The position numbers and the translations under genes are program-made. This document shows positions 49,628 to 60,431 of a stretch of 64,000 nucleotides of DNA, one piece after another. The stretch lies in NCBI GenBank assembly GCA_029783825.1, contig JAREIK010008067.1:23169-87168 (forward strand). The letters are read 5' to 3'. The notes beneath the pieces were generated by a model. It was not told the origin of the DNA, did no database searches, and saw only the letters and a program-made list of their open reading frames with translations. The DNA is from Sapria himalayana (lineage: Eukaryota; Streptophyta; Magnoliopsida; Malpighiales; Rafflesiaceae). The first letter of the stretch is position 1; every line of letters begins with the position of its first letter.

Positions 49628-51432
49628 TATGGCATGTGGATGAGGAAGAGGCAGCATGTTGCAAGGTCATATGAGTTATGATATAGGTAGCACGTCCTTA
49701 GGTATGCCCGAAACTGGTAGAGGGTCATAGGTAGATGAGACATCACAGTAGATAAAGAAGGTTGTGATTGTACCACAACAGCAGCATCAGGTGACTGATC
49801 CACATAATGGTCCTGAGATTTTGATGAATGATCAAGATACATGGGAGGGATAAGATGGAGATGTGTAGAGTCTTCCCCAGAGCACCATATAGATGAGAGT
49901 CTCCCTATTGCTAAGTTTGATGCAACAATTGATAATATGTAAGATATAAAACTTAACAAATGATTTTTCAATTTATTATTTTATTTCTTACTTTCTAATA
50001 AATTTGTGGTTACAAGACGAAGTTAGAGCCGTCTAGTTCTATTTTTAGGGTTATGAAGACAAATTTTAGGAAGTCCTTTAAACCTAATGGACATTATTGG
50101 AAGTCACTCACAGATAGAGACCAATTGATGATTTGGAGAGAATTTAAGGTAAATATTACTACCTAAAAATTTTTACATCTTTTATTTATTCTTTTGTTCA
50201 TTGATTAAAAATTATTTATTTATAATTGTAGAAACTTTACTGGTGGACACAGCCAAAGGAGGCAGTCAAAAGTGTATTCTACAAACATGTTACCAGTCGG
50301 TATAAAGATAGTGTGTACGATATCAAAGATAAATTGTTGAAGAATAAAGAAAAAGATTCGTGTGTCCCGGACCATATTTTCAAGGAGTAGTAGAGTAGAT
50401 GGGAAGATATGGATTATAGGAAGAGGTGTTATAAATAAACCAGCAATCGTTGCTTAGAGTGAGTTGGGGTGGGTAGTGGTATGTCTACACATAATTTTGG
50501 ATCTCACTCTATGCGTGAGCATGAATGAGCATTGGTAATATTTCTAATTTATACTTTGTGAAATGTGTTTAATTATGCCTAAATTTCATTTCTCATAAAA
50601 TTTTTTTTTCAATAGAATTAACATTTGTTTTGTGTGTAATTATAGACGTGCAAGGAGGGTAAGAAGCCCAGTGATCCTCGCTTATTCAGATACATGCACA
50701 TGAAGGCTCATGATGATCAGACTTTCATTGATCAGAGATCTCGTGCAACTAATGTAAGTTTAATTAAAAAAAAAACTTTTTTTTGTTTGAATATAAATTG
50801 AAATACTTTTCGTACATTTTTATTAGGCGAGATATGAGGTAATATTAGCTTCCGCGACTCAAGCGTATTCTCAATCTGTTTAAGGTTCATGTGATGGTGC
50901 AATAAGTAGTTCTCATTCATGAGCTCCACAAGTTGATATGAATTAGATTTGGTATGCGGCTATTGATGGAAATGAGAAGATGCCCATCTATGGCATCAGT
51001 TCGTCGACATCATCATTCTACTCACATAGACGACTAGACTATGAAGCTGAATTTTTAGGACTAGTTTCGAATTTGTTCTCGAAGATGGAAGAATTTTAGG
51101 ACGAGATGCGAAATGAGATACAGTATCAGTTGGCCGGTATTGAGAGACGCATGATCGACCATGAGGATGATAGGGATGAGTTACGTATGCATTTTGACTG
51201 GCTTACGAAGAAGTTTCATGAAGGAGGACAATAGTACAACCCTTATGATCTACCTTGGATTGTTCGGCATAATGCTCCAGCTATAGTATCTACACCATCA
51301 CCTATAGCAACACCTGTAGCAACTACATCAAGACTAGCAGTAGTAGACAGCTCTAGCCCAGTACCCGACATCTCACAGTGTGGACCAGAAACATCGCAGC
51401 ATAATGATTATGAAACTAGGTTGGATGATTGA
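49628..51432 (+). pseudogene. CACTA2 Transposase_24 (TnpA-like) gene
   Basis: Begins MACG then SMLQGHMSYDIGSTS. Further exons read KLEPSSSIFRVMKTNFRKSF and GHYWKSLTDRDQLMIWREFK (50016-50150), KLYWWTQPKEAVKSVFYKHV (from 50232), CKEGKKPSDPRLFRYMHMKA and HDDQTFIDQRSRATN (50645-50752), ARYEVILASATQAYSQSV, then a coiled-coil stretch (LVSNLFSKMEEF, QLAGIERRMIDHEDDRDELR) and a Pro/Thr/Ser-rich tail ending ETRLDD at 51432. Introns are GT-AG-like and AT-rich. Several in-frame stops are present. Same gene as 58406-60265 in CACTA3. Confidence 0.8.
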
Positions 51433-52230
51433 GTTTATTACACACATTTTTTTCAATGCCTTAAACATTGATTATGGATTTCATTTTTTTTTTATTTTTT
51501 CTTGATGTATTTAATATATATATGCAGTATATATAGTTGTTCACTAGAGTTAATTAGATTTTTTTTGTTGTGTTATTTGTATATGTTTTTGCAGCAACTG
51601 CATCAAACTGGATGATTTTTAGGATTTTATTTTTTGTGTTTTATGTTCCAGTTTCTATAGGACCGGCTGCAAAACTACCAAAAAAAAATATTGGTAGGTA
51701 ATTACCAACCAAATTGCAACCAAAATGATCGAAAGTTTTTAATATCAATGGTCGGTAAAAGGTCACCAAATGGTCGGAAATACTTTTGGAGATTAATTAC
51801 CGATCAATAATTTTAAAAGATTTTGGTCAGTTTTTGGATACAATTTTTCAATAATTACCGAACTTTTGAAGACCATTTACTGACCAAGTCATTTTGGTTA
51901 GAAAATGCTTGGAATTTAGTCGGTAATTATTTGTCGGTGAATGATCGATAAATGGTCGTTAATTATCAACCATTTGGGGACCATATACCAACTACTTAAT
52001 TTGGTCGGAAAATTGTTAAAATATAGTCGGTAATTTGTTTGTCGGTAGAGGGTCACTAAATGGTCAATAATTTACTGGCGACTGATTTTTTGTCGATAAA
52101 AAAATTATCGACGAACAAAATTGTGACAAAATATTTTGGTCGGTAAATGGTCAGTATTTGGGTTATCGAACAAAAAACACTGAATTACTGACCAAATAAT
52201 TGATCGGTAATTTGGTGAATTTTAGTAGTG
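51433..52230 (-). repeat. CACTA2 3' region and right subterminal repeats
   Basis: After about 230 bp of AT-rich trailer, TGGTCGGTAA/TTACCGACCA words recur from about 51690 to the element end. Confidence 0.8.
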
Positions 52231-53230
52231 GATACATAAATAGATAGACTAATAAATTGACATGTAGATAGACATATAGATAGCAAAATATATAGATAGA
52301 TTGACAAATAGATAGATAGATGGATAGACAAATAGATATATAGATATATAGACATATAGTTAGATAGATATATAGACAGATAGATAGACATATTGATAGA
52401 TAGATCATTAGGTAGATAGTTATATATTTAGATAGATAGATAGACATATAAATATACAGATAGATAGTAAGAAAGAAAAAAAATAGAAAGAAAGATAGAT
52501 AGAAAGATAAATAATATATCGAGAGATAATTACACTGATAAAGAGGTAGAAATAAATAAATAAATACACACACACACACACACACATATTAATAGATAGA
52601 TATATATAGATAGATAGATTAATTGATAAATAGATAGACATATGGATAGAAGAATATATATATACATATAGATAATTAGATATATAGTTAGATAGATATA
52701 TAAATATATAGATAAACATATAGATAGACATATCAAATGACAGATATTTAGATATATAGATAGATATATATAGATATACAGATATATAGTAAGAAAGAAA
52801 GATAGATAGATATATTGATTGATATATAGATAGATAGCCAGATAAATAGATATATAGATAGATAATTAGATAGATAAATAGATAGGCAAATAGAAAGATA
52901 GAAAGAAAGTCAAATAAATAGATAGAAAAATAGATATATAGAAAGTTAATTCGATAGATAGTTAGATAGTCTGATAGATAGGCAGATAGTCTGATAGATA
53001 GATAAATAGGTAGATAGATATATAAGCAAATAGATAGATAGATAAATAGATGTTTATATATATAGATTGATAATAGATAGATAGATAGACATATAGATAG
53101 AAAGTTAGATAGACAAATAGATAGAAAGATAGATCTATAATATTTAGATATATAGATAAATATATAGAAATATAAATAGACAGATATTTAGATAGATATA
53201 TAGAAATATATAGATATACAAATAGATATT
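52231..53230 (-). repeat. Degenerate GATA array, block 4
   Basis: Continuation of block 3 after CACTA2. Has a (CA)n run at 52565-52586 and ends with a short TATC stretch at 53231-53250 in reverse orientation. Confidence 0.93.
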
Positions 53231-53329
53231 TTAATCTATCTATCTATCTTATATATATATATATAACAAAATTAAAAAATAGATATATAAAAATATAAAG
53301 ACTGAATGTTAAAAGCTATTAGTAAAAAT

Positions 53330-54651
53330 ATTACTCAATTATTTAATTCTTATAAATTTTAGTAGTCACATACATCTATGTATTTATTTTTAAATCTTAA
53401 TTTATTTACTTTTAAATTTAATGAAAAAATTTAAATTTTTATTATATTTCAATATTTTCAAATTTTGTATTAATTATTTTTTTAAAAGTTTCCTATAATC
53501 ATAAATTTTTTTTATACTTATAATAATATTAATATTTACTAGTTTAGTCATCAATTTAGATATTTTTGAAAATATTTTCTATTTAATAATGCAATTAATA
53601 ATTTTACATTTATATTAGTATAAATTTTAATGTATATTAATTTAATTTTTAAAATATCTTAAAAAATTAGTATACTTATAGAATTAATTATTTAATATTA
53701 CTTTAATACAAATTTTTTAAGTTTCTTAATTAAAAATTTAGAAAAATTTTTTGAATAATTTTTTTAAAAAAATTTATACATCATAAAAATAGTTATTTTA
53801 GTCCTTATTAATATAATTTTGTTAGTATTTTTATATTTTTTAAATTATTTATTTATACTTTCCTTTTTTTATAATTTTACGAGGAGAATGTATTTTTCAA
53901 GGATCGCTCTTCTATAGAAATTTAACATACATTTAATAAAAAAAAATTAAATAAAATATTAACACTAATAATAAATTAAAAAAATTAAATAATTAAAGAT
54001 TGACTATAGAAATTCTATCACTAAACCCATTGCTATATTCTCGATTTAATTAGCTACAGAAGGTCCGTCGCTAAATCCGCCGCTATATTCCAGATTTAAT
54101 TAGCTAGGGAAGTTCTGTCTCGAAATCCATCGCTATATTCGGGATGTAATTAGCTAGGAAAATTCTGTCGCTAAATCTGTCACTATATTTCGGATATAAT
54201 TAGCTAGAAAAATTCCGTCGCTATATTCCAGATGTAATTAGCTAGAGAAATTATGTCACTAAATCCATTGCTATATTCTGGATGTAATTTGCTAGAGAAA
54301 TTCCGTCGCTAAATTCATCGCTATGTTTCAGATATAATTAGCTAGAGAAATTTCGTCGCTAAATCTATTGCTATGTTCCGGATGTAATTAGCTAGAGAAA
54401 ATCTATCGCTATATTCCAGATTTTATTAGCACAGGAAATTTTGTAATTAAATCCGTAGCTAAATTTCGTACTTTTCTTTAGCAGAATTTGCGAAAATACT
54501 CCATCTCTAATCTGTCTCAAATCCATTGCACAGTTTTATTTTAATTAAAAATCATAAATCCCTTGTTATTCTCTAGCTAATCCCTCACAATTTAGCTAGG
54601 GATTGATCCCTTGCTAAAATTTCCTAGCTAAATGAATATTTTCTTGTAGTG
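53330..54651 (-). repeat. CACTA1 right long terminal inverted repeat
   Basis: Inverse partner of 17763-19470. It is shorter mainly because it has fewer ~50-bp units. The inner edge is approximate. Confidence 0.85.
54000..54560 (-). repeat. CACTA1 right subterminal ~50-bp repeats
   Basis: About ten units containing TAGCTAGGGAAATTC, GTCGCTAAATC and CGCTATATTC. TAGCTAGG anchors at 54101 and 54151 show the 50-bp period. They are inverse to the left array. Confidence 0.88.
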
Positions 54652-54654
54652 TTG

Positions 54655-55003
54655 ACTTGTATGATCAAAATGTGGTTTCAGCCTACTACTAATGTTAATT
54701 AAACATATAGGATTTCACATTAAGAAAAATAATAAAGGTTATGATATTTCACGCTCTGTAAAAATTTTAAATGATTAGATTATTTTAAATCATAAATAAT
54801 AATAAATTATTATTTAAATTTGAATTTAATTTTGAGAAAATTTAAAGTCGTGATTTAATAAATAGATAATTTATCAACTTGATTTTTAATGAATATATTC
54901 ATTTTATAGGGGCTTTTAAAGATTTGAATTTAAGATGTTATTATTTAATAAAATTTTAAATATATAATTAAATTCATTAATGACTAAAACCCTAGTAGAC
55001 TTG

Positions 55004-55034
<31 letters not shown>

Positions 55035-55387
55035 AAGACATATTTGATGCTAGCAATCTTCTTTTATGAAATAGAGAGAAACTTTTTCATTTTGAGAAGA
55101 CGAATCTAAACAAGTATTCAATAAAATCATTCATTATTTCTTTGTGTATGAATACTTATAGATGGTTGTCATTTTTTTAGAAAGGCAGTACTATGAAGAT
55201 CTGAATAAACCATGACGCACACTTTGAAGGCTTGACAAATTGATGTACAAAAGGTAAGTTTCGTTTACCATTCATTCGTGTTTTTATGAATTGCATGTGA
55301 TCCTTGGTGGGTTAAAAAATAAAAATTATAAATTCCATTGCGTTTATATTTGAAATAGTTTAGATATTTTGTCCGAACCCCCAATAG
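54655..55387. other. Flank of CACTA1, possible copia-type LTR end
   Basis: No gene. (GT)11 at 55013-55034. The last part (TTCCATTGCGTTTATATTTG near 55336, then CCCCCA) sits just before a primer-binding-site-like sequence, so it may be the end of a decayed LTR whose start I could not find. Confidence 0.4.
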
Positions 55388-55398
55388 TGGTATCAGAG
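55388..55398 (+). other. Primer-binding-site-like sequence
   Basis: TGGTATCAGAG, the tRNA-iMet complement used by plant LTR elements, preceded by CCCCCAATAG. No gag or pol follows, so at most this is a non-autonomous or broken element. Confidence 0.5.
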
Positions 55399-56640
55399 GA
55401 ACTTTTGTTTTCATAAAAACTGATAATGCCATCTTTGATAGTATGTATGTGATGTATATGATTCTGGCATAATTTGCATTTTTAAATATATGTGATATTA
55501 TGGTTTGTGTGATCAACATAGTTAATAGGTTTTGTTAGGGTATTATTTGATTGAATCCCAAACTTAAAAGGATTCATTAGTATAATTGAAAATCTGAATG
55601 GGATATTGACATCAAAGTGTTTAATAGCATGATATATGATTCTACCTTTGTCTTAATTAGATTAATACATGGACTAAATTTATAAATCAATTTTGATTTA
55701 TCAGTGATTGTTTATGGTGGTGCTAAGATAAGCCCTATGTGTAATGAGATTACATAATATGTTGTTTTAATGTTATTTTGATAGCTTTCGGCTTATTTTA
55801 AATTTATTTATAAGACTAATGAAAAATTTATTGATGAGATTAATAAAAATTTATTGATAAAATCAATGAAAAATTATTGATAAAATTAATAAAAATTTAT
55901 TGATAAGATCAATGAAAATTTATTAATGAGTTTAATGAAAATTTATTGATAATATCAATGAAAATTTATTGATGAGATTAATGAAAATTTAATAATGAGA
56001 TCAATGAAAATTTATTGATGAAATCAATAAAAAATAATTGATAAGATCAATAGAAATTAAATTTTTTTTACCTAGGGTACAGTCCCCGACCCCATGAGGG
56101 TGGCCCCCATGACTCCATCCGCTAACCAGCTAGTGGAACCACCATAATAACTCTAAATTACACCTTATAAATTTATTTGTTTTTAAATACACAGCTATTA
56201 TAATTTATTTAATTTAATGCAAATTTTTTAAGCTATATGATAACATTAAATATTTTGCATGTTATGTTGCTTCACATGGTGCACAATATGGCCTTTTTAA
56301 CCAATGTGTTTGGTAGAGTATTATTTTTTTTTCAAGGGTTGTCATTATTAAATATGGCTTGCAAGCCATTTTTGTTTTATTGTAATTTTTTAATTATTGT
56401 AATAAAACAAGAGAGAAAATGCAAGACATTGGAAGTCATGCAATCCAACCATGATGATGAAGGAACTAGGTGTCTATGCCCAAGTTGGTGGTCAAATCAA
56501 CTTCATGGAGCTGCTTATTACTACATAGGATTAATGACTATTGATCTTCATATTGGCTTGTGGAGATCAATCTAGATTAAGGCCATACTGTGACATGTTT
56601 ATTATATGCATGTATGAGATGCTATGTATGATATTACATG
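55399..56640. other. Gene-poor flank with a 23-bp repeat array
   Basis: AT-rich. Apart from the 23-bp array, a short GC-richer stretch lies at 56075-56150. A 112-codon frame at 56237-56575 matches no family I recognise and is not supported as a gene. Confidence 0.4.
55818..56050 (+). repeat. 23-bp tandem repeat
   Basis: About ten copies of AATGAAAATTTATTGATGAG plus AT and one more base, with small changes such as AATAATGAG and GATAAAATC. Confidence 0.85.
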
Positions 56641-57075
56641 AGTAGGTGATACTAGATAGATAGTAAGACAGATAGGTAGATAGGTAGATAGATAGAAAAA
56701 TAGATAGATATATAAATAGATAGATTGACTGATAGATAGAAAGATAGATATGCATATTGGTAGATAAATATATAGACATATACATAGATAAAAAAATAGA
56801 TATATAGATAGACAGATAGATAAGCAGATAGATAGAAATATAGGTAGATATTTAGATTAATAGAAAGATATAAAGATAGATAGATAGATAAGAAATAAAT
56901 TGATAATCAGATATAAATATATAGAGAAAGAAGAAAGAAAGATAAATACATATAAAGATAGATAGATAGACAGATAAACATATAGATAAATAGATAAATA
57001 GATAGACACAAAGACATATAAATAGATAGATAGACGGATATATAGACATTTATACACATTAATAGATAGATAGAT
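56641..57075 (-). repeat. Degenerate GATA array, block 5
   Basis: GATA units outside CACTA1, interrupted by a solo LTR and resuming at 57603. Confidence 0.93.
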
Positions 57076-57602
57076 TGTTGGGTAATTATGATTCCACGGC
57101 AGTGAGATCAAACAGAAACAACAGAAAAACACAGAAAAAACAAGCAATATAATCCCAATTCAGCAAGCATTCACGATAGAATCAAAAATGAGAAAATCAA
57201 CACCAAAAATAATGTGGTTCGCTAGTCGTTTAGTACGACTAGCTACATCCACTAGAAAACGCTTATGCGTTACAAATTAAAACCAAAATGGAAATGTCTT
57301 ACAGTATGTAGCACACAGTAGTCGCGAAAATTCACACAGAGAGAAGATAGGGATGATGAATAGTTCCACGGGTCAAAAACACCCGCCCGAAAAATAAAAT
57401 TACAAATCGTTTTATATTAAAAAAAACATCCGGTTCATTTAACCGCAATGGGTCGGATCAGCGGGACCTCCGTTATTGTGCTTCTGCTGCATCCCTGGGC
57501 TTTTAATATTTCCTTTCCTACACTTACATAAAAATATTAAAACAGAAAAACATTTTGTTATACACACAGATTATTAAATAAAAACAAATTACATATACAA
57601 CA
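57076..57602. mobile_element. Solo LTR, 527 bp, copia-like
   Basis: Begins TGTTGGGTAATTATG and ends TACATATACAACA, so TGTTG is mirrored by CAACA. TAGAT lies at 57071-57075 and at 57603-57607, a 5-bp duplication (partly expected by chance in GATA DNA). The inside has the GTGGTTCGCTAGTCG...CTACATCCACTAG type of sequence common in plant copia LTRs, and no coding capacity. It formed by recombination between two LTRs or is a very short non-autonomous insertion. Confidence 0.75.
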
Positions 57603-57926
57603 TAGATAAATAGATAAACAAACAGACAAATATTTTAGTAGAGTAATAAATATTTAGAAAGTTTGGTACTTAGATTGATAGAAAGACAGATAAACAGATA
57701 GATAGATAGATAGATAGATAGACAATTAGATGGATAGACAAATAGATCGATAGACATATAGGTAGATTCACATAATGATAGTTTAATAGATTGAAAGATA
57801 GAGAGAGATAGAAAAATAGGTAGATACACATATACATAGATAGATAAATAGATAGATAGACAGGCTGATTGATTGGTAGATAAATTGACAGGTAGTCATA
57901 TAAACATATAGACAGATAGATAAATA
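57603..57926 (-). repeat. Degenerate GATA array, block 6
   Basis: Continuation of block 5, ending where CACTA3 sequence begins. Confidence 0.9.
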
Positions 57927-58190
57927 AGTATTACCAACTATTTTCCGACCAAAAGAAAAAGGTCTGTAAATAGTCACAGGATGGTCGGTAAAATTTGAAA
58001 AAATTACGACAAAAAATTGACCACAATTTTTTAAAATTATTGGTCAGTAATTGATCTCCAAAAGTATTACCGACCATTTGGTGACCTTTTACCAACCATT
58101 AATAATATAAAATTTTGGTCGGTTAGATCGCAATTCGGTCGATAATTACCGACCAAATTTTTTTTTGTATTTTTGCAGTAGTTTCTACAA
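57927..58190 (-). repeat. CACTA3 subterminal repeats, outer part lost
   Basis: Motifs such as TTGGTCGGTTAG and ATTACCGACCA. Compared with CACTA2 the terminal stretch is absent. Confidence 0.75.
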
Positions 58191-58405
58191 AATCTAAAAT
58201 GGATAACACATAAAAAACATTCAATTAACTTCTAATTTTAATGCAGTTACTGCAGAAACATATACAGATAACACAACAAAAAGATCCAATTAATTCTAGC
58301 AAATAACTATATATACTACATATTTATATTAAAAATATCTAGAGAAAATAAAAAAATAAAATCCAAAATCAAAGTTTAAGGCATTGAAAAAAATGTGTAA
58401 TACAC

Positions 58406-60265
58406 TTAATCATCCAACCTAGTTTTATATTCATTATGCTGCAATGTTTCTGGTCCACATAGTGAGATGTAGGGTACTGGGGTAGAGGTGTCTGCTGCTG
58501 CTAGTCCTGATGCAGTTGCTGTAGGTGTTGCTGTAGGTGATAGAGTAGATGCTATAGCCGGAGCATTAGGCCGAATAATCCGAGGTAGATCATCAGGGTT
58601 GAACCGCAATCCTCCTTCCTGAAACTTCTTTGTAAGCTAGTCAAAATGCATGCGCAACTTATCCCTATCATCCTCATAGTCGATCAAGCATCGCTCGGTA
58701 CTGGCCAACTGAAACTATATCGAATTTCACATTGCATCCTAAAACTTCCTCTATCTTTGAGAACAAATTCGAAACTGGTCCTGAAAATTCAACTTCATAG
58801 TCTGGTCATCTATGCAAGTAGAATGATGATGTCGATGAACCAATGCCATATACAGGCATCTTCTCCTTGACATCAACAGCCACATACCAAATATGATTCG
58901 TATCAACTGGTGGAGCTGATGAATGAGAACTACTTGTTGCACCATCACATGAACCTAAAGTAGACTGGGAAATATGCTTGAGTCACAGCAGCTAATATTT
59001 CTTCATATCTTGCCTAATAAAAATGTGAGAAAAGCATTTCAATTTATATTAAAACAAAAAAAAAGAAAAATTAATTTTTTTTTATTTAAACTTACATTTG
59101 CTGCACGAGATCTCTGATCAATGCAAGTCTGATCATCATGAGCCTTCGTGTGTGTGTGTGTGTGTGTGTGTGTATCAGAATAAGTGAGGAGCACTAGGCT
59201 TCTTACTCTTTTTGCATGTCTTTAATTACACACAATACATACGTTAATTATATTGAAAAAAAAATTTATGAGAAATGAAATTTAGGCATAATTGACACAA
59301 TTCACAAAGTAATAAACATAAAAAGTATAAATTAGAAATAATATCAATGCTCGTTCATGCTCACGCATACAGCAAGATCCACAAGTGTGAGTTGACATGC
59401 CACTACCCTCCCCATCTCAGCTTTGAGCGATGATTGCTTCTCTATTTATCACACCTCTTCCTATAATCCGGATCTTCCCATCTTCTCCACTACTCCTTTA
59501 AAACATGATCAGGGACACTCAAATCTTTTTCTTTCTTCTTCAACCATTTATCTTTGATCTCGTACACGATGTCTTTATAGCGACTAGCAACATATTTATA
59601 GAACAAACTTTTGAATGCCTCTTTTGGTTGTGTCCATCTGTAAACTTTCTATAATTATAAATAAACAATTTTTAATCAATGAACAAAAGAATATATTAAA
59701 AGATGTAAAAATTTTTAGCTAGTAATATTTACCTTGAATTCTCTTCAAATCATCAATTATCTCTAAGTGTGAGTGACTTCCAATTATGTCCATTAGGTTT
59801 AAAGGACTTCCTAAAAATTATCCTCAGATACCTTGAAATGGAACCAGACGACTCTTAACTTCACCATATAACAAAAAATTTATTAGCAAGTAAAAATAAA
59901 TTAATAAATTGATAAATAATTTGTTAAGTTTTATATCTTACGGATTATCAATTGTTGGATTAAACTGAGCAATAGGGAGAGTCTCATCTTAGGGTGTGTT
60001 GAGGAAGACTCTCCAACATCTCCATCCTCTCCCTCTTCTTCCTCCCACGTCTCTTGATCATTCATCAAAATCTCATGACCATTTGTGGATCAGTCAACTA
60101 TTGTTTTTGTTGTGATACATTCACAATGTTCTCTGTCTACTATGGCATCTCATCTACCTATGACCCTCTACTAGTTTTGGGCATACCTGAGGTCATGCTA
60201 CCTATATCATACCTCGTACAACCTTGCAACATGCTACCTCTACCTCATCCACGTGCCATATCTAT
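58406..60265 (-). pseudogene. CACTA3 Transposase_24 (TnpA-like) gene
   Basis: Colinear with 49628-51432 of CACTA2. Its end reads RFNPDDLPRIIRPNAPAIAS, a Pro/Thr/Ala-rich stretch, PYISLCGPETLQHNEYKTRL and DD, closing at 58406. Upstream parts match at 58640-58990 (coiled coil), 59085-59220, 59495-59650, 59735-59870 and 59940-60265. A (GT)13 tract at 59148-59173 replaces about 10 bp present in CACTA2 and shifts the frame. Stops occur elsewhere. It is the downstream gene of the element. Confidence 0.78.
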
Positions 60266-60431
60266 AAAAAATACATATGGCAATGAAAATAAACAAAAAT
60301 AATTAATAATTAAAATAACATAAAACTCACTGTCTACTCATTCTCATCAGAATTATCCAAATTTTGTTCGTCTTCTTCTTCAGATGTAGTAACATCATTT
60401 TCAAACTCCTCTTCAACACTCATTTCTTCCT
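60266..60431. other. Spacer between the two CACTA3 genes
   Basis: Short AT-rich spacer with Glu/Asp-coding GAA-rich sequence that may belong to the acidic end of the upstream gene. The right-hand breakpoint of the CACTA2 deletion corresponds to about 60320. Confidence 0.5.

Larger units (their letters stand above)
45397..52230 (+). mobile_element. CACTA2: En/Spm-type transposon, 6.83 kb, internally deleted
   Basis: Ends read inward are CATTACTAAAAATTACAATA and CACTACTAAAATTCACCAAA. GAT lies at 45394-45396 and again at 52231-52233, the 3-bp duplication. Both ends carry subterminal TTACCGACCA/TGGTCGGTAA repeats. The interior has an AT-rich satellite, a Transpos_assoc remnant and a Transposase_24 gene, but no Tnp2 core, DUF4218 or DUF4216. 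It sits in the GATA array of CACTA1 and so is younger than that array. Confidence 0.88.
17763..54651. mobile_element. CACTA1: giant En/Spm-type transposon, about 36.9 kb
   Basis: The right end, read inward, is CACTACAAGAAAATATTC, the usual plant CACTA start. The left end is CACAACAATAAATATC, diverged but aligning base for base onward through TAGTTAGGGAATTTTAGC against TAGCTAGGAAATTTTAGC and ATCAATCCC. TTG precedes the left end (17760-17762) and follows the right end (54652-54654), the 3-bp duplication expected of CACTA elements. Inside are long inverted repeats, decayed Tnp2 and Transposase_24 genes, tandem units and TATC/GATA arrays, plus a nested hAT and CACTA2. Without nested elements it is about 26.5 kb. 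Autonomy is unlikely, since the Tnp2 N-terminal half is missing. Confidence 0.85.

Noticed and set aside
56237..56575. 112-codon plus-strand open frame as a host gene
   Set aside because: No recognisable domain, ordinary AT-rich context, no codon or promoter support.
4560..57926. Assembly error as the cause of the long simple arrays
   Set aside because: Cannot be excluded, but clean nested insertions with target duplications inside the arrays argue for real sequence. The strand switch at 40580 remains the most doubtful point.
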